Source of the DNA: an uncultured Syntrophobacterales bacterium
Lineage (GTDB): Bacteria; Desulfobacterota; Syntrophia; Syntrophales; UBA5619
DNA length: 15,156 bases
Assembly (NCBI GenBank): GCA_903903205.1
Contig: CAIUXU010000505.1
Span: forward strand, 1 to 15,156
Reading direction: 5' to 3'
In this document: one piece after another, positions 14,705 through 15,156 of the stretch
Position numbering within the stretch: position 1 is the stretch's first letter
Layout of the letters: each line of letters begins with the position of its first letter
Position numbers and translations under genes: made by a program
The notes under the pieces: generated by a model
What the model was told of the DNA's origin: nothing
Database searches by the model: none
The model's input: only the letters and a program-made list of their open reading frames with translations

Positions 14705-15156
14705 CCGCCCGGCCCCGTCTGGTTCAGATATTTCTGATACTCTTCATGTGTATCGATATCCTTCAGGATTCCCTCCTGATCTGCTTCAATCTCTAAAATA
14801 TCCTCGGGGTGATTCATCAGAATTTGACGGGCGCCCACATCCCCTTGCAGTTGAAGGGCCTCCTGCAGATACCGGACGCCGATGAGGACCGGATGCCCTT
14901 GCAGGCCGCGGTAAACCGGTCGGGCAATGCCTCGCCTCGGATCGGCCCGCTGAAACGCATCGATTATTTGGTTAATGATCTCCGGGCCGATGCCCGGCTG
15001 GTCCGCCAGCACTACCAGAAAGGCCTCGCTTCCCGGATCCATGGCCAGCAAACCCTGTCGCAGCGAAGAGGCCATCCCTTGCTGATAATCCGGGTTGATC
15101 ACAATCTTGATTTGAAATTCAGTCAAACTCTTTTGGATTGCTTCCGCTTCATGTCC
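14701..15156 (-). CDS. mocA: MocA-like molybdenum cofactor nucleotidyltransferase (N-terminus cut by window)
   Basis: The C-terminal about 150 residues of a nucleotidyltransferase in the MobA/MocA family, which attaches CMP to the molybdenum cofactor for xanthine-oxidase-type enzymes. The frame stays open to the right edge, so the apparent TTG start near 15126 is internal and the N-terminal LAAGxSxRxG nucleotide site lies outside. Seen here are NPDYQQGMASSLRQGL and VVLADQPG (the Asp-containing catalytic motif after the second strand), then RPVYRGLQGHPVLIG and GDVGARQIL, all diagnostic of MocA-like proteins, and an ending typical of the family (DIDTHEEYQKYL). It overlaps yqeC by 4 nt. Together they indicate a molybdenum hydroxylase maturation locus; the hydroxylase itself is not in the window. 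Confidence 0.87.
   Translation of the reverse strand, partial: GHEAEAIQKSLTEFQIKIVINPDYQQGMASSLRQGLLAMDPGSEAFLVVLADQPGIGPEIINQIIDAFQRADPRRGIARPVYRGLQGHPVLIGVRYLQEALQLQGDVGARQILMNHPEDILEIEADQEGILKDIDTHEEYQKYLNQTGPGG

Overview
The window is about 15.2 kb, roughly half G+C, and gene-dense. It looks like a metabolic island of a Gram-negative, probably anaerobic, free-living bacterium. A member of the Desulfobacterota (deltaproteobacteria) or a relative is my best guess. That rests on the pairing of a tripartite tricarboxylate transporter (TTT), an Fe3+-type ABC importer, a class III CoA-transferase and the selenium/molybdenum hydroxylase maturation genes yqeC and mocA. This is inference; there is no rRNA or marker gene here. 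No tRNA, rRNA, insertion sequence, CRISPR array or phage gene was seen.

Layout. Twelve genes lie on the + strand and two on the - strand. Bases 1-1977 hold the 3' part of a first periplasmic binding protein (SBP1) and a cytoplasmic NHL beta-propeller protein. Bases 2048-3242 hold an extended -10 promoter and an HMG-CoA-lyase-like enzyme. Bases 3299-4072 hold a strong promoter covered by inverted repeats, and a GntR/FCD regulator. Bases 4125-9516 hold a CaiB/BaiF CoA-transferase, a second binding protein (SBP2, about 77% identical to SBP1), a fused two-domain ABC permease and its ATPase. Bases 9612-12855 hold a complete TTT transporter in the order tctC-tctA-tctB. Bases 12984-13892 hold a CitE/HpcH-type C-C lyase. 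The - strand then carries yqeC and a mocA-like nucleotidyltransferase, overlapping by 4 nt; mocA runs off the right edge.

How the genes may work together. Two high-affinity importers, a CoA-transferase and two enzymes from CoA-ester-cleaving families, with a GntR/FCD regulator between them, suggest uptake of a carboxylic acid, CoA activation, and cleavage into acetyl-CoA or pyruvate-sized pieces. An itaconate/citramalate-like or other branched dicarboxylate route would fit. The substrate cannot be read from sequence and no hydratase or dehydrogenase lies in the window. The most informative observations are: the two binding proteins, whose differences concentrate in three short blocks; the operator-like palindromes over the regulator promoter; the mutually exclusive hairpins between tctC and tctA; and the unusual metal-site region of the HMG-CoA-lyase-like enzyme. 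No gap between genes exceeds about 165 bases.
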